38,879 nt of DNA. It comes from an uncultured Bacteroidales bacterium (lineage in GTDB: Bacteria; Bacteroidota; Bacteroidia; Bacteroidales; Paludibacteraceae). Below, one piece after another: positions 38,879 through 38,879 of the stretch. The stretch is from NCBI GenBank assembly GCA_902799875.1, contig CADCCH010000017.1:1-38879 (forward strand). The letters are read 5' to 3'. The notes under the pieces were generated by a model. That model saw only the letters and a program-made list of their open reading frames with translations. It did not search any database and was not told the origin of the DNA. The first letter of the stretch is position 1. Every line of letters begins with the position of its first letter. Position numbers and translations under genes: made by a program.

Positions 38879-38879
38879 G

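Larger units (their letters stand above)
31720..38879. mobile_element. Left part of an integrated mobile element (tRNA-His site), open at the right
   Basis: The region begins at the tRNA-His core and holds an XRE repressor, a replication operon with a CHC2-Toprim-helicase protein, and small genes of the type common on Bacteroidota conjugative or mobilizable elements. It extends past the window. No integrase, relaxase or capsid gene is present in the visible part, so it could be an integrative conjugative element, an integrated plasmid or a phage satellite. Confidence 0.7.

Overview
This window is chromosomal DNA of a Bacteroidales bacterium (phylum Bacteroidota). The evidence is a SusC/SusD outer-membrane pair, lipoprotein signals, a BspA-like leucine-rich-repeat protein, and promoters of the Bacteroidota type (TTTG, about 19-20 nt, TAnnTTTG) in front of several operons. 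I do not see enough to name a genus.

Layout. (1) 1-117 is the 3' end of cysS. It is followed by a bidirectional terminator and, on the minus strand, a nutrient-uptake operon read as MFS sugar transporter, SusC, SusD and C1-family peptidase lipoprotein (7094 down to 168). (2) From 7453 a plus-strand block runs to 26231: recQ, rimO, a small HU/IHF protein, an HU-transmembrane-LysM fusion, uvrA, a CapD/FlaA1-type UDP-sugar dehydratase, an ABC-F ATPase, a polysaccharide-deacetylase-like protein, two glycosyltransferases, a PL9-like beta-helix protein and a leucine-rich-repeat protein. Almost every junction after rimO overlaps or has a gap of 2 nt. (3) A convergent minus-strand operon (31429 down to 26232) encodes a LysM glucosaminidase, a DUF721/DciA-like protein, MutS2, an outer-membrane barrel and a metallophosphoesterase. 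(4) At about 31.5-31.8 kb lie two fragments of the 3' end of a tRNA-His gene. To their right is the start of an integrated mobile element that runs off the window: an XRE repressor, a divergent replication operon ending in a CHC2-Toprim-P-loop primase/helicase, then small accessory genes and structured non-coding DNA. Two loci in the accessory part look frameshifted.

The most unusual signal is a 92-94 bp element present twice, after recQ (9697-9790) and across the end of rimO (11139-11232). Both copies fold into the same three-stem structure. All eight differences between them are either compensatory base-pair changes (three pairs) or fall in the two single-nucleotide bulges. This suggests an undescribed structured RNA or a hairpin-dependent mobile repeat.

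A second genome-style signal is a set of short tandem arrays, mostly four or five copies of a 7-, 8-, 9- or 11-nt unit. Each has a different sequence, and they lie at gene ends, in spacers and inside protein linkers throughout the chromosomal part. A third is the face-to-face promoter pair at the element's repressor/replication junction, whose two -7 boxes form one 19-bp palindrome.
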